This document shows positions 34,706-43,525 of a DNA stretch of 64,000 nucleotides, one piece after another. Where the stretch lies: positions 2,480,001 to 2,544,000 of the forward strand of contig NZ_CP149514.1 in the NCBI RefSeq assembly GCF_045291545.1. The letters are read 5' to 3'. Positions within the stretch are counted from its first letter, which is position 1; every line of letters begins with the position of its first letter. Source of the stretch: Gallaecimonas sp045291545 (GTDB taxonomy: Bacteria > Pseudomonadota > Gammaproteobacteria > Enterobacterales > Gallaecimonadaceae). The notes under the pieces were generated by a model, which did no database searches, had not been told where the DNA came from, and was given only the letters and a program-made list of their open reading frames with translations. The translations under genes and the position numbers were made by a program.

Positions 34706-35273
34706 CGCTGTGCTCCTTGTATCGGTAGGTTTTAGCCTGCAACTTCATGATCAGCTTGCCGTTACCTGCTTCTTTAATATCAAAGTTATGCAGTGTCACA
34801 ATACGTGGCAGGGCGGCAACATCGCTGACGAAAGTACCGAGCTGGTGATAGTCACCAACCACTTCAATATCGATCGGCAATTCGATGTAAAACTCTTTCT
34901 CCTGCGGCGCCTGCCACTGGATCACCTTAAACTCCAAACCACTTGAGGTACCTACAAAGTTGATGTCATCCAGCAAGCCGGCGGTTTCATCTTCGGTAGG
35001 AAGCTGTTTAAGGAACTGCGAGAAAGTGGCTTCCAGCTGCTTCATCTGCTCACGGTAAGCCTTGAGGTTGGCCGCCAGACGCTGCTTGGTTTCAAAGGTA
35101 TGCTTGAGCTCCTGTTCCTTTTTTTGCTCAGCAAACAGGCGATCGAGACTTTCACTGACCTGTGCGTAGTAAAACACCACACCCACTACGACACAGAGAA
35201 AGCCCACCAGGATCAGCTTGGCAGCTTTCGGCCAGCTGCCGATTTCAGAAAGGTCTAGCTCATTGATATTCAT
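34686..35273 (-). CDS. pilO: Type IV pilus inner-membrane protein PilO
   Basis: 195 residues: a short cytoplasmic N-terminus, one membrane helix (LILVGFLCVVVGVVFYY), a coiled coil (about 50-90) and a ferredoxin-like periplasmic domain (PIDIEVVGDYHQLGTFVSDV). It dimerises with PilN and contacts PilP. It overlaps pilN by 4 bp. Confidence 0.94.
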   Translation of the reverse strand: MNINELDLSEIGSWPKAAKLILVGFLCVVVGVVFYYAQVSESLDRLFAEQKKEQELKHTFETKQRLAANLKAYREQMKQLEATFSQFLKQLPTEDETAGLLDDINFVGTSSGLEFKVIQWQAPQEKEFYIELPIDIEVVGDYHQLGTFVSDVAALPRIVTLHNFDIKEAGNGKLIMKLQAKTYRYKEHSDAKKKG

Positions 35274-35851
35274 GGCTTACCTCCTTGTTTCGGCTGGGCT
35301 TTTTGTAAAGCCGCGTCCAGACGAACCTGCACACTCAAGTCAAAATCAGACAGCAAGCTGGCTTTTTTCGCAGACTGGATACGCCGCGGCTCCGGGTTCG
35401 ACAGCCACTCTGACTCCTTGATGTAGCGGATCAGGCTGGAGACCCGGTTATTGGACTCGGTCTTACCTTTAACATTGAGGTTATCGCCATCACGTTTGAG
35501 CTCGGTCAGATACATGCCCGGCGGTACCGCGCTGGCAACAGTGTCAAAAATATGCGCGGTAACGTTACGGCTGGCCCGCAAACGCGCAATTAACTCCATG
35601 CGCTTTTGCAAATCCGCTTTACGCTTTTTCAGCAGCTCAATTTCTGCAATGGCTTTATTCAATTCGGAAATTTGCCCTTGCAGATAAGCATTGCGAGTTC
35701 GCTGACCATCAATATATTGATTCACCACATAGTTGGCCGCCAGCATCAGCAGAACTGTCAGCATTACCATGGCAATCATGGTGGCTGTAAATTCCTTTTT
35801 CTCTCGCTCTCTGGCTTCTTCCCGCCAGGGCAGCAGGTTTATGTTTGCCAT
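35270..35851 (-). CDS. pilN: Type IV pilus inner-membrane protein PilN
   Basis: 193 residues. The cytoplasmic N-terminal motif INLLPWREE binds PilM; then come one membrane helix (TMIAMVMLTVLLMLAANYVV), a coiled coil and a periplasmic ferredoxin-like domain. Overlaps pilM by 13 bp and pilO by 4 bp, so the complex is translated in a coupled chain. Confidence 0.95.
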   Translation of the reverse strand: MANINLLPWREEAREREKKEFTATMIAMVMLTVLLMLAANYVVNQYIDGQRTRNAYLQGQISELNKAIAEIELLKKRKADLQKRMELIARLRASRNVTAHIFDTVASAVPPGMYLTELKRDGDNLNVKGKTESNNRVSSLIRYIKESEWLSNPEPRRIQSAKKASLLSDFDLSVQVRLDAALQKAQPKQGGKP

Positions 35852-36918
35852 GCGCCGAAACTCCTCAGTGCCAAACCGGTAGCAACTGCCAATGCGGGGC
35901 CGTATTTATCCTTATCGCGCTTATTAACGTCGTTGCCCACTTTCATGCCGGCAAAGACGTTGGCCACCTCGACCGGATAGTCCAGCTCGGTTTGCAGCAT
36001 TTGCGCCAAACCATCCAGGTTGGCCGTGCCACCGGTCAGTAACAGCCCTTCCAGACTGTCGTGGCCGGTAGTGGTGTAAAACAGTTGCAAAGTACGGCGC
36101 AGCAGTTGCAGCAATTCAGTCTGGAAGGGGCCTATTACGTCCAGCGTGGCCGTTTCCGGCAGTTCATTGCGCACCTTGATGCGCTCAGCTTCATCGGCGC
36201 TCATATCATAAGCTGACTGCACCTGCTGATTGAGCTGTTCACCACCGAAGGCTTCCTCACGGGTGTAGATCACCTCCCCGCCTTCCAGTACTGACAACGT
36301 CGTTGTGCGGGCGCCTACATCCAGCACGCCTACCAATTTGGCCGCCGCAAATTCGCTGTTATGGCGGCAGCTTTCGGCAACAGCCCGACCCAGCGCATAG
36401 GCTTCGATATCCATGATTTTGGTATCGAGATTGGCAATTTCCATCGCGGCCACACGCGCTTCAACCGACTCCGAACGCGCCGCCGATAGCAGTACGTCAA
36501 CCCGTGACGGGTCATTCACGTTCGTGCGCAGGCGCTCAAAGTCGAGGTTGATTTCATCAAGCGGGTGAGGGATGAGGTTTTCAGCTTCCACCTCGATTTG
36601 GCTCATCATTTCATCGTCGCTTAAGGAGGCGTCCATGAAAATGACTTTGGTCATCACCGATGAGCCGGCCACAGCCATAGCAGCAGCCTGTACTTTCGAG
36701 GGCAAGCGACGCACCAAACGCCGCAAGGCTTCCCCTACGGGTTCGATGTCCTGAATTTCATGGTCGACAACGGCGCCTTTCGGAGTTGGTTCAACGGCCA
36801 CCGCTTCAACTTTGTACGTGTTACCATTTTTTACCAGTAACACGGCCTTTATTGAGTGGGAGCCGATATCCACACCAACCAGGTTGGGGGCCGGTCGACG
36901 GAGAAGTTTTGCAAGCAT
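35839..36918 (-). CDS. pilM: Type IV pilus assembly ATPase-like protein PilM
   Basis: 359 residues with an actin/FtsA-like fold: VGVDIGSHSIKAVLL, VGVLDVGARTTTLSVL and LLLTGGTANLDGLA are the nucleotide-binding segments. It is cytoplasmic, binds the PilN N-terminus and heads the pilMNOPQ operon. It is divergent from mrcA, an arrangement conserved in many gammaproteobacteria. Confidence 0.95.
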   Translation of the reverse strand: MLAKLLRRPAPNLVGVDIGSHSIKAVLLVKNGNTYKVEAVAVEPTPKGAVVDHEIQDIEPVGEALRRLVRRLPSKVQAAAMAVAGSSVMTKVIFMDASLSDDEMMSQIEVEAENLIPHPLDEINLDFERLRTNVNDPSRVDVLLSAARSESVEARVAAMEIANLDTKIMDIEAYALGRAVAESCRHNSEFAAAKLVGVLDVGARTTTLSVLEGGEVIYTREEAFGGEQLNQQVQSAYDMSADEAERIKVRNELPETATLDVIGPFQTELLQLLRRTLQLFYTTTGHDSLEGLLLTGGTANLDGLAQMLQTELDYPVEVANVFAGMKVGNDVNKRDKDKYGPALAVATGLALRSFGAWQT

Positions 36919-36966
36919 ATCCGTCGTAAATTTTTTGTTATGTGGTGACTTAGAATAGTGTTCTTT

Positions 36967-36996
36967 TTGCAGGCGGTCTAGTTGGGAATTTATAGT
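36967..36996 (+). promoter_or_regulatory. Possible sigma70 promoter of mrcA
   Basis: TTGCAG at 36967-36972, an 18-bp spacer and TATAGT at 36991-36996 lie about 60 bp before the mrcA start codon. The -10 box is good (5/6), the -35 box weak (3/6). Confidence 0.4.
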
Positions 36997-37055
36997 TTTT
37001 CCGCCTTATCAAACAGATAATAGGCTAAGGAAAGGGCCGAAAGCGAGGTGTTTTA

Positions 37056-39656
37056 GTGAAGTGGCTGAAGAGATTTTTGCTGGCGGTGATCGTCATGTCA
37101 GCGCTGGGGGCTGCATCGGTAGTAGCTATGTACTACTACATCAAGCCCGAATTACCTAGCGTCAAGGTGCTCAAAGACATCCGTCTGCAAACGCCAATGC
37201 GGGTCTATTCAGCCGACGGCGAACTTATTTCCCAGTTTGGTGAAAAGCGACGCATCCCTTTGTCTTTAAAGGAAATGCCTCCTCTACTGGTGAAGGCTTT
37301 CATTGATACGGAAGACAGTCGTTTCTATGAGCATGATGGTATTGATTTCATCGGTGTGGCCCGTGCCGCAGTCAATCTGGTATTGACCGGCCGGAAAAGT
37401 CAGGGAGCCAGTACTATTACCATGCAGCTGGCCCGGAATTTCTTTTTAAGTCGTAAAAAAGCCTACATTCGTAAAATCAAAGAAATGTTCATTGCCTGGC
37501 ACATTGAACAATTATTAACCAAAGACGAAATTCTTGAGCTCTATCTCAATAAAATTGCTCTTGGCCATCGTGCTTATGGCGTTGGTGCCGCCGCCCAGGT
37601 TTATTATGGAAAAGATGTGGCCGATTTAACGTTGCCGGAAATGGCAACCATTGCCGGCCTGCCGAAAGCCCCTTCCACTCTTAATCCCATTTCCAACCCG
37701 GCACGTTCCATTGAGCGGCGCAATGTAGTTCTGGGCCGAATGTTAGCCATGGGGGATATTACCCAGGCAGAGTATGACGCCGCGTCAAAAGCACCTAATA
37801 CAGCGAAATATCATGGTGCTGAGATCACCCTGTCTGCACATTATGTAGCTGAGATGGTGCGCCAGAAAATGATTGAGCTGTTTGGTGAGGATGATGCCTA
37901 TTCCAAGGGTTATCAGGTTTACACCACGATTGACAGCAGCAAGCAAAACGCAGCCCGCCAGGCTCTGGTCAGTAATGTACTGCATTACGATATGCGCCAC
38001 GGCTGGCGTGGGCCGGTAAAACACTTGCAAAACTGGCCCTGGCCGGCAGACAAGGTCAGCCAATACCTGAAAGGGCTGGACACCTACACGCCACTGATCC
38101 CGGCAATCGTAACAGCCGTGAATGGCCAAAACGCTCAGGTTGCAGTGAAAGGGCTAGGCGAGCTCACGCTAAACTGGCAAGGGCTGGCCTGGGCGCGTCC
38201 TTATATTGATGCTGACCATCAGGGCGATCCGCCACAGCAGGCCAGTGATATCATCCAACCTGGCGATCAGATCTATATCCGCCAAGACCATGACCTGTGG
38301 CTACTGGCGCAGGTGCCTAAGGTCAACTCAGCCATTATTTCCCTGAACCCCCATAACGGCGCCATTGAGGCCTTGGTCGGCGGCTTTAATTTTGCGCTGA
38401 GCAAATACAACCGGGCAACACAGGCTAAGCGCCAGGTCGGCTCCAATATCAAGCCGTTTATTTATTCTGCAGCGCTGGATAATGGTTTTACGCTGGCCTC
38501 ACTGATCAACGACGCGCCCATTAATCAATGGGATCGCAGCCAGGGCTATGCCTGGCGGCCCAAAAATTCGCCGCCGGTTTATAACGGTCCGACCCGCTTA
38601 CGCCGAGGCTTAGCACAGTCCAAGAATGTAATGTCCGTGCGGATCCTACGCGCCGTCGGCATCGACACTATTATTGATCGGCTAGTGGCATTGGGCTTTC
38701 CCCGCGATGACCTGCCGCGCAATGAATCACTGGCGCTGGGCTCAGCATCCCTGACACCGATGGAAGTCGCCCGGGGCATGACCGCCATTGCCAATGGCGG
38801 TTTTTTGATCGACCCCTTCATCGTCCAACGCGTTGAAGATGGTTACGGTCACTTGGTATGGATGGCGAGGCCGAAAGTGGCCTGTAGCGAATGTGAAGAG
38901 CTGCTCAAACAAGGTGCTGATGTGACACCCGTAACCATCGGTGCAAAGACATCAGCAGATACCGGCAGTACAGATAAAGAAGCCGCACTCAGTGCCGCCT
39001 TTGGTGAACAGCCTCAGCAGCAACCTGACTGGCAACTGCAATGCGCAATCGCCCCTGTCGGCCAGGCTTTGCTGGCTAAACGGGTACTGAGCCAGCAAAC
39101 TGCCTTTCTGGTTACCCAGGCCATGGAAAGCACCATCTGGGGTGGCGGCTCCTGGGAACATGGCACTGGCTGGAATGGCACCGGTTGGCGTGCTGCGCGT
39201 GACCTGAAACGCCATGACCTGGCTGGCAAAACCGGCACCACCAATGAATCGCGGGATGCCTGGTTCTCCGGCTTTATGCCCGAGCTCGAGGCAACAGTCT
39301 GGATCGGTTTTGACGACCCAGGCCAGGTGCTCGGACATACCAGCCACTACAGCGCTCTGACCGACCCAATCTTTGGTGGAGAGGCCGGTGCCAAGAGTGC
39401 CCAGCCAGCCTGGAATGCATACATGGAAAAGGCACTAAAAGGTTTGCCGGTTAAAGGCTTCCCGGTGCCCCCCGGTATTGTCTCGGTGCGTATTGACCGG
39501 GCCACCGGCAAACTGACCCGGGCCACTGACTACACCAGCCGCTTCGAATATTTCAAAGCGGGTACTGAGCCCAAGACCTTTGTGCACAGTAACCTGAGCA
39601 ATCCGTTCGACAGTGATAGCCAGAGCAAAAAGAAGGACGACGACGGCATCTTCTGA
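37056..39656 (+). CDS. mrcA: Penicillin-binding protein 1A
   Basis: 866 residues, close to E. coli PBP1A (850). A membrane anchor (FLLAVIVMSALGAASVVAMY) is followed by the GT51 glycosyltransferase with catalytic E86 in TEDSRFYEHDG, a linker/ODD region and the transpeptidase with S463-xx-K466, SKN at 522-524 and KTGT starting at K725. It polymerises and crosslinks peptidoglycan. Translation starts at GTG with GAGGT upstream. It is divergent from pilM and ends in an intrinsic terminator that merges into the bfd start. Confidence 0.97.
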   Translation: MKWLKRFLLAVIVMSALGAASVVAMYYYIKPELPSVKVLKDIRLQTPMRVYSADGELISQFGEKRRIPLSLKEMPPLLVKAFIDTEDSRFYEHDGIDFIGVARAAVNLVLTGRKSQGASTITMQLARNFFLSRKKAYIRKIKEMFIAWHIEQLLTKDEILELYLNKIALGHRAYGVGAAAQVYYGKDVADLTLPEMATIAGLPKAPSTLNPISNPARSIERRNVVLGRMLAMGDITQAEYDAASKAPNTAKYHGAEITLSAHYVAEMVRQKMIELFGEDDAYSKGYQVYTTIDSSKQNAARQALVSNVLHYDMRHGWRGPVKHLQNWPWPADKVSQYLKGLDTYTPLIPAIVTAVNGQNAQVAVKGLGELTLNWQGLAWARPYIDADHQGDPPQQASDIIQPGDQIYIRQDHDLWLLAQVPKVNSAIISLNPHNGAIEALVGGFNFALSKYNRATQAKRQVGSNIKPFIYSAALDNGFTLASLINDAPINQWDRSQGYAWRPKNSPPVYNGPTRLRRGLAQSKNVMSVRILRAVGIDTIIDRLVALGFPRDDLPRNESLALGSASLTPMEVARGMTAIANGGFLIDPFIVQRVEDGYGHLVWMARPKVACSECEELLKQGADVTPVTIGAKTSADTGSTDKEAALSAAFGEQPQQQPDWQLQCAIAPVGQALLAKRVLSQQTAFLVTQAMESTIWGGGSWEHGTGWNGTGWRAARDLKRHDLAGKTGTTNESRDAWFSGFMPELEATVWIGFDDPGQVLGHTSHYSALTDPIFGGEAGAKSAQPAWNAYMEKALKGLPVKGFPVPPGIVSVRIDRATGKLTRATDYTSRFEYFKAGTEPKTFVHSNLSNPFDSDSQSKKKDDDGIF

Positions 39657-39659
39657 TTA

Positions 39660-39688
39660 TTGCAATGGTAACGATTCGCATTTAAAAT
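39660..39688 (+). promoter_or_regulatory. Promoter of bfd with an embedded Fur-like site
   Basis: TTGCAA at 39660-39665, a 17-bp spacer and TAAAAT at 39683-39688 (5/6) form a good sigma70 promoter. The spacer contains TGGTAACGATTCGCA at 39666-39680, matching 10 of 14 defined positions of the 7-1-7 Fur consensus TGATAATNATTATCA. E. coli bfd is Fur-repressed, so iron control is expected. The predicted start site, near 39695, falls inside the left arm of the mrcA terminator hairpin. Confidence 0.55.
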
Positions 39689-39716
39689 AAACCCAGTTCT
39701 TGAGCTGGGTTTATTT
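39685..39716 (+). terminator. Intrinsic terminator of mrcA abutting bfd
   Basis: A perfect 12-bp stem, with arms 39685-39696 and 39705-39716, encloses an 8-base loop. The T-rich 3' arm ends exactly at the base before the bfd ATG. Transcripts starting at the bfd promoter would lack most of the left arm and so avoid termination. Confidence 0.85.
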
Positions 39717-39923
39717 ATGTACGTGTGTCTTTGCCACGGTGTTACCGATAAAACCATCCGCCAGGCAGCTGCCGCTGGCTGTAACAGCCTGGCGCAACTG
39801 CGCTGTGAACTGAAAGTCGCCAGTCAGTGCGGTAAGTGTGCACGCCAGGCCAAAGCGGTGTTGGATGAAGCCGGCAAAGCCGCCACCAAACAAGCACTGC
39901 TCATTACCCAAGTCGCGGTTTGA
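39717..39923 (+). CDS. bfd: Bacterioferritin-associated ferredoxin
   Basis: 68 residues beginning MYVCLCHGVTDKTIRQA as in E. coli Bfd. Cluster ligands C4, C6, C38 and C41 are present (QCGKCARQ). The [2Fe-2S] protein reduces bacterioferritin to release iron. Shine-Dalgarno is poor because the ATG abuts a hairpin arm. bfr follows 54 bp later. Confidence 0.95.
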   Translation: MYVCLCHGVTDKTIRQAAAAGCNSLAQLRCELKVASQCGKCARQAKAVLDEAGKAATKQALLITQVAV

Positions 39924-39977
39924 CAGCCCTTTGTTGAAGATCCATGCTGGACATTCCTTCGCCAGTTAGAGGTCGCA

Positions 39978-40457
39978 ATGAAAGGGGACAAGAAAGTCAT
40001 TCAGCTGCTTAACCAGGCACTGGCCAATGAATTGGTCGCTATCAATCAGTATTTTTTACATGCCCGCATGTTCAAGGACTGGGGGCTGACACGCTTGGCT
40101 GACCACGAGTATCACGAGTCCATCGATGAAATGAAGCATGCCGATTGGTTAATCGAGCGGATCCTGTTTCTCGAAGGGCTGCCAAACCTGCAGGATCTGG
40201 GCAAACTCAATATCGGGGAAAACGTACCAGAAGCGCTACAGGCGGACCTCAACCTTGAGCTCCAAGCTATTCCTGACTTACAGGACGGTATTGAGTACTG
40301 TGAAAAGATCCGCGACTACGTGAGCCGCGACTTGCTTCGCCGTATTCTCGACTCAGAAGAAGAGCATGTGGATTGGCTGGAAACCCAGTTGCAGCTGATT
40401 GAGCAAGTTGGCCTGGCCAATTACCTGCAAAGCCAGATGCATAACGATGATGATTAA
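39978..40457 (+). CDS. bfr: Bacterioferritin
   Basis: 159 residues (E. coli 158). Ferroxidase ligands E18, E51 and H54 and the haem-binding M52 (in ESIDEMKHAD) are in place, with the second set in DSEEEHVDWLE. It forms the 24-subunit iron-storage shell. AGAGG precedes the ATG. It probably shares the Fur-regulated promoter of bfd and is closed by a strong terminator. Confidence 0.96.
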   Translation: MKGDKKVIQLLNQALANELVAINQYFLHARMFKDWGLTRLADHEYHESIDEMKHADWLIERILFLEGLPNLQDLGKLNIGENVPEALQADLNLELQAIPDLQDGIEYCEKIRDYVSRDLLRRILDSEEEHVDWLETQLQLIEQVGLANYLQSQMHNDDD

Positions 40458-40485
40458 AAAAAGACGCCGCATGCGGCGTCTTTTT
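40456..40485. terminator. Bidirectional intrinsic terminator
   Basis: A perfect palindrome, GACGCCGCATGCGGCGTC, is flanked by A- and T-runs and lies between the convergent bfr and argH(A) genes. Confidence 0.93.
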
Positions 40486-40487
40486 CG

Positions 40488-42317
40488 TTACAGCTTTTGT
40501 TCCATTGCCACTTCGTCACAGTTGTCCTGGCGTGGGCAGAGCTGGCAATCTTTCATCACCTTCTCCGGCAGGGTGTCTTTGAAAATCACCTCAAACCCCT
40601 GCTTGTCAAAAAAGCTGGCAACCCTGGTCAGTACTATCACGCGGCGCAACTTCAAAGCTCGGGCTTCTTCCATCAGCGCCTGTACCATGGCCTGGCCCAA
40701 GCCCTTGCCGTGAGCATTGTCATGTAGCCCTAAGGAACGGATCTCTGCCAACCCGGTGGAATAGATGTACAGACTGGCACAACCGGCAACGACCCCATCG
40801 ACCTCGGCGACCACAAAGTCCTGAATAGAGTGGATGATGTCCTCACGGGTGCGCGGTAGGTTTTCGCCAGCGCCGGCCCAGTAGCCAACCAGTTGGGTAA
40901 TGGCATCAACATCTTCCAAGGTTGCACGGCGCACGGCCTGGGCCGCCAGCCGCCCTTCCAGAGCCTTGACGGCTTGTTGTTGCCGCTCCGCAGCGACACC
41001 GCCTAGCGCACAGCGCTTGTCCAGCGCGGCGCGAATATCCAGAGCCGGGTAGACATCTTCATCAATCACCGCTGCTACTTCACGCATCTGCGTCAACGAC
41101 AGCGCCTCCAATGGCAGCTGTTGTTCCAGCGCCGTTCGCACCAAAACCCCCACCATGTGGTGGGCTTCGCGAAAGGGGATCCCTTTGGCAACCAGATAAT
41201 CGGCCAGCTCAGTAGCATTGGCATACCCCCCGGCGGCGGCACTGGCACACGCATCAGTATTGACGGTAATAGTGCTCAACACTTCCCGGGTCAGCAGCAG
41301 ACAGTCCGACCAGCTGTCGAGGGCATCAAACAGGCCCGCCTTGTCTTCTTGCAAATCTTTGTTATAAGCCAGAGGCAGGGCTTTGAGGGTCATAGCGAAA
41401 CCCGCCATGACCCCAAAAATACGGCCGCTTTTACCGCGAATAAGCTCTAGGGCATCCGGGTTTTTCTTTTGTGGCATCAGTGAGCTGCCGGAGCTGACCG
41501 AATCGGCAAAACGCACAAAACCGGCTTCACCACTGCCGAAAAAGATCAGATCCTCGGCCAGCCGCGACAGGTGCAGCGCCGACAGGTTGGCAACCTGCAT
41601 CAGCTCCAGCACAAAATCACGGTCAGAAACTGCATCCAGGCTGTTACGGCTGGCTCGATCAAAGCCCAGCTGACGGGCCAGTTTGTCACGGTCAATAGCG
41701 TAGGCGGTACCCGCCAGCGCACCACTGCCCAGCGGGCAGACATTCAAGCGTTTGCTGGCCTCTTGCAACCGCTGCAGATCCCGCTCCAGCATTTCGGCAT
41801 AAGCCAGCACCCAATGCCCAAAGGTCACTGGCTGTGCCCGTTGCAGGTGCGTATAACCGGGCATGATAGTGCCCAGCTCCCGTTTACCGAGCGCTGCCAT
41901 TACCGCCAGGGTTTCCAGCAGGCCCTGTTGCAGTTGCTGCGCGGTTTTACGGCACCAGAGTCGAAAATCCGTGGCAACCTGGTCGTTACGGGAACGACCA
42001 GTGTGCAGTTTCTTGCCCAAATCACCGACTTCAGCGATGAGCCAGGCCTCGACAAAGCTGTGGATGTCTTCCTCGTTGCTGGCATGCAGCGGGGATGGAT
42101 CAGCCGCCAGCTGGCTGGCCAGCTTGTCTAGGGCGGCATTGAGTTGACCAGCTTCTTCAACCGTCAATACGCCAACCTGAGCCAGCGCATCAGCCCAGGC
42201 TTGGGAGCCGGCAATGTCCTCGGCCCAGAAACGCCAGTCCACCGGTAATGAGGCGTTAAAACGGGCAAAGGCATCACTGGCCTCTTGCTCAAAACGGCCT
42301 CCCCAAAGCGCTGCCAT
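40488..42317 (-). CDS. argH: Fused argininosuccinate lyase / N-acetylglutamate synthase, ArgH(A)
   Basis: 609 residues against about 460 for plain ArgH. Residues 1-460 are a complete lyase with the signature GSSLMPQKKNPDALEL and HTGRSRNDQVATDF. From about 462 a GNAT domain follows (VRRATLEDVDAITQLV, acetyl-CoA loop AHGKGLGQAMVQ, QGFEVIFKDTLPEKV) ending in a CQLCPRQDNCDE cysteine tail typical of short ArgA enzymes. Such ArgH(A) fusions are known from Moritella and related genera, where the tail makes N-acetylglutamate. Here it would supply the first and last steps of arginine synthesis. Follows argG by 1 bp and is last in argCBFGH(A). Confidence 0.94.
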   Translation of the reverse strand: MAALWGGRFEQEASDAFARFNASLPVDWRFWAEDIAGSQAWADALAQVGVLTVEEAGQLNAALDKLASQLAADPSPLHASNEEDIHSFVEAWLIAEVGDLGKKLHTGRSRNDQVATDFRLWCRKTAQQLQQGLLETLAVMAALGKRELGTIMPGYTHLQRAQPVTFGHWVLAYAEMLERDLQRLQEASKRLNVCPLGSGALAGTAYAIDRDKLARQLGFDRASRNSLDAVSDRDFVLELMQVANLSALHLSRLAEDLIFFGSGEAGFVRFADSVSSGSSLMPQKKNPDALELIRGKSGRIFGVMAGFAMTLKALPLAYNKDLQEDKAGLFDALDSWSDCLLLTREVLSTITVNTDACASAAAGGYANATELADYLVAKGIPFREAHHMVGVLVRTALEQQLPLEALSLTQMREVAAVIDEDVYPALDIRAALDKRCALGGVAAERQQQAVKALEGRLAAQAVRRATLEDVDAITQLVGYWAGAGENLPRTREDIIHSIQDFVVAEVDGVVAGCASLYIYSTGLAEIRSLGLHDNAHGKGLGQAMVQALMEEARALKLRRVIVLTRVASFFDKQGFEVIFKDTLPEKVMKDCQLCPRQDNCDEVAMEQKL

Positions 42318-42318
42318 G

Positions 42319-43521
42319 TTACTGCTCCTTACTCAAAGCCCGGATCCGGGACGGCAAGCTGTACAGACGAATAAAGCCGGCAGCGTCTTTTTGGTTGTAG
42401 ACATCATCGGCACCGAAGGTAGCAAAAGCCTCGGAAAACAAACTGTTCGGTGACTTGCTGCCCAGCACCATGGCCTGGCCTTTGTAGAGTTCCATCCTGA
42501 CCTGCCCGGTTAGCTCTTGGTTCAGGCTGTTCACACCGGCAACAATGGCCTCACGCAAGGGAGTGAACCAGCGACCGTCGTAAAGTAACTGCGCAAATTG
42601 CTGCCCAAGATAGTGCAGATGCTGTGCGCACACCTTGTCCAGGACCAGATGTGCCAATGCCCGGTGTGCCGCCAACAGTACAGTGCCGGCCGGCGTTTCA
42701 TAACAGCCGCGGGATTTCATACCCACCAGCCGGTTCTCGACAATATCCACCCGGCCCACACCATGAGCGGCCGCAATACCGTTGAGCCGTTCAATCAATG
42801 CGGCGTCACTGAAAGTCTCACCATTGATCGCCACTGGAATACCGGCAACAAAGTCGATATCCAGTACTTCGGCTTCATCAGGAGCCTGTTTCGGGTCTAC
42901 TGTCCAGGCCCAGCAGTCAGGGCCGGCCTGAGTCCAAGTATCCTCCAGCTCGCCACCTTCGGTGGAAATGTGCCAGAGGTTAGCATCACGGCTGTAAATT
43001 TTGGTCAGGCTGGCGGTGGTCGCAATATTGCGCTGCGCCAAGTAATTGAGCAAATCTTCGCGGCTTTGCATGTGCCATTCCCGCCACGGTGCAATGACTT
43101 GCAGATCCGGCGCCAGGGCAGCAAAACAGGACTCAAAACGCACCTGATCGTTACCTTTGCCAGTACAACCGTGCGCCAGGGCATCGGCGCCCACCTTACG
43201 GGCCACTTCAACCTGGGCCTTGGCAATCACCGGCCGGGCTACCGAGGTGCCCAGCAGGTAGTTGTCTTCGTAGACGGACTCGGCCTTGAGCATTGGCCAG
43301 ATGTAGTCAGCGGCCAGCTCTTCTTTAAGATCCACGATATGACACTCGCTGGCGCCAGAAGCCAGAGCTTTGGCTTCGACGCCTTCCAGCTCCTCGGCAC
43401 CCTGGCCAACATCGGCCACAAACGCCACCACTTCGCATTGATAGTTTTCTTTCAGCCACGGCACGATGGCAGAGGTATCGAGGCCACCGGAATAGGCCAG
43501 AACCACTTTTGATACAGACAT
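42319..43521 (-). CDS. argG: Argininosuccinate synthase
   Basis: 400 residues, the shorter class of ArgG rather than the 447-residue E. coli class. The pyrophosphate loop is AYSGGLDTS near the N-terminus; CTGKGNDQVRFE follows. It joins citrulline and aspartate. It lies 4 bp after argF and 1 bp before argH(A). Confidence 0.97.
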   Translation of the reverse strand: MSVSKVVLAYSGGLDTSAIVPWLKENYQCEVVAFVADVGQGAEELEGVEAKALASGASECHIVDLKEELAADYIWPMLKAESVYEDNYLLGTSVARPVIAKAQVEVARKVGADALAHGCTGKGNDQVRFESCFAALAPDLQVIAPWREWHMQSREDLLNYLAQRNIATTASLTKIYSRDANLWHISTEGGELEDTWTQAGPDCWAWTVDPKQAPDEAEVLDIDFVAGIPVAINGETFSDAALIERLNGIAAAHGVGRVDIVENRLVGMKSRGCYETPAGTVLLAAHRALAHLVLDKVCAQHLHYLGQQFAQLLYDGRWFTPLREAIVAGVNSLNQELTGQVRMELYKGQAMVLGSKSPNSLFSEAFATFGADDVYNQKDAAGFIRLYSLPSRIRALSKEQ

Positions 43522-43525
43522 TTGC

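Noticed and set aside
42598..43512. Long + strand open frame opposite argG
   Set aside because: Shadow of a highly conserved gene; no plausible Shine-Dalgarno or protein features.
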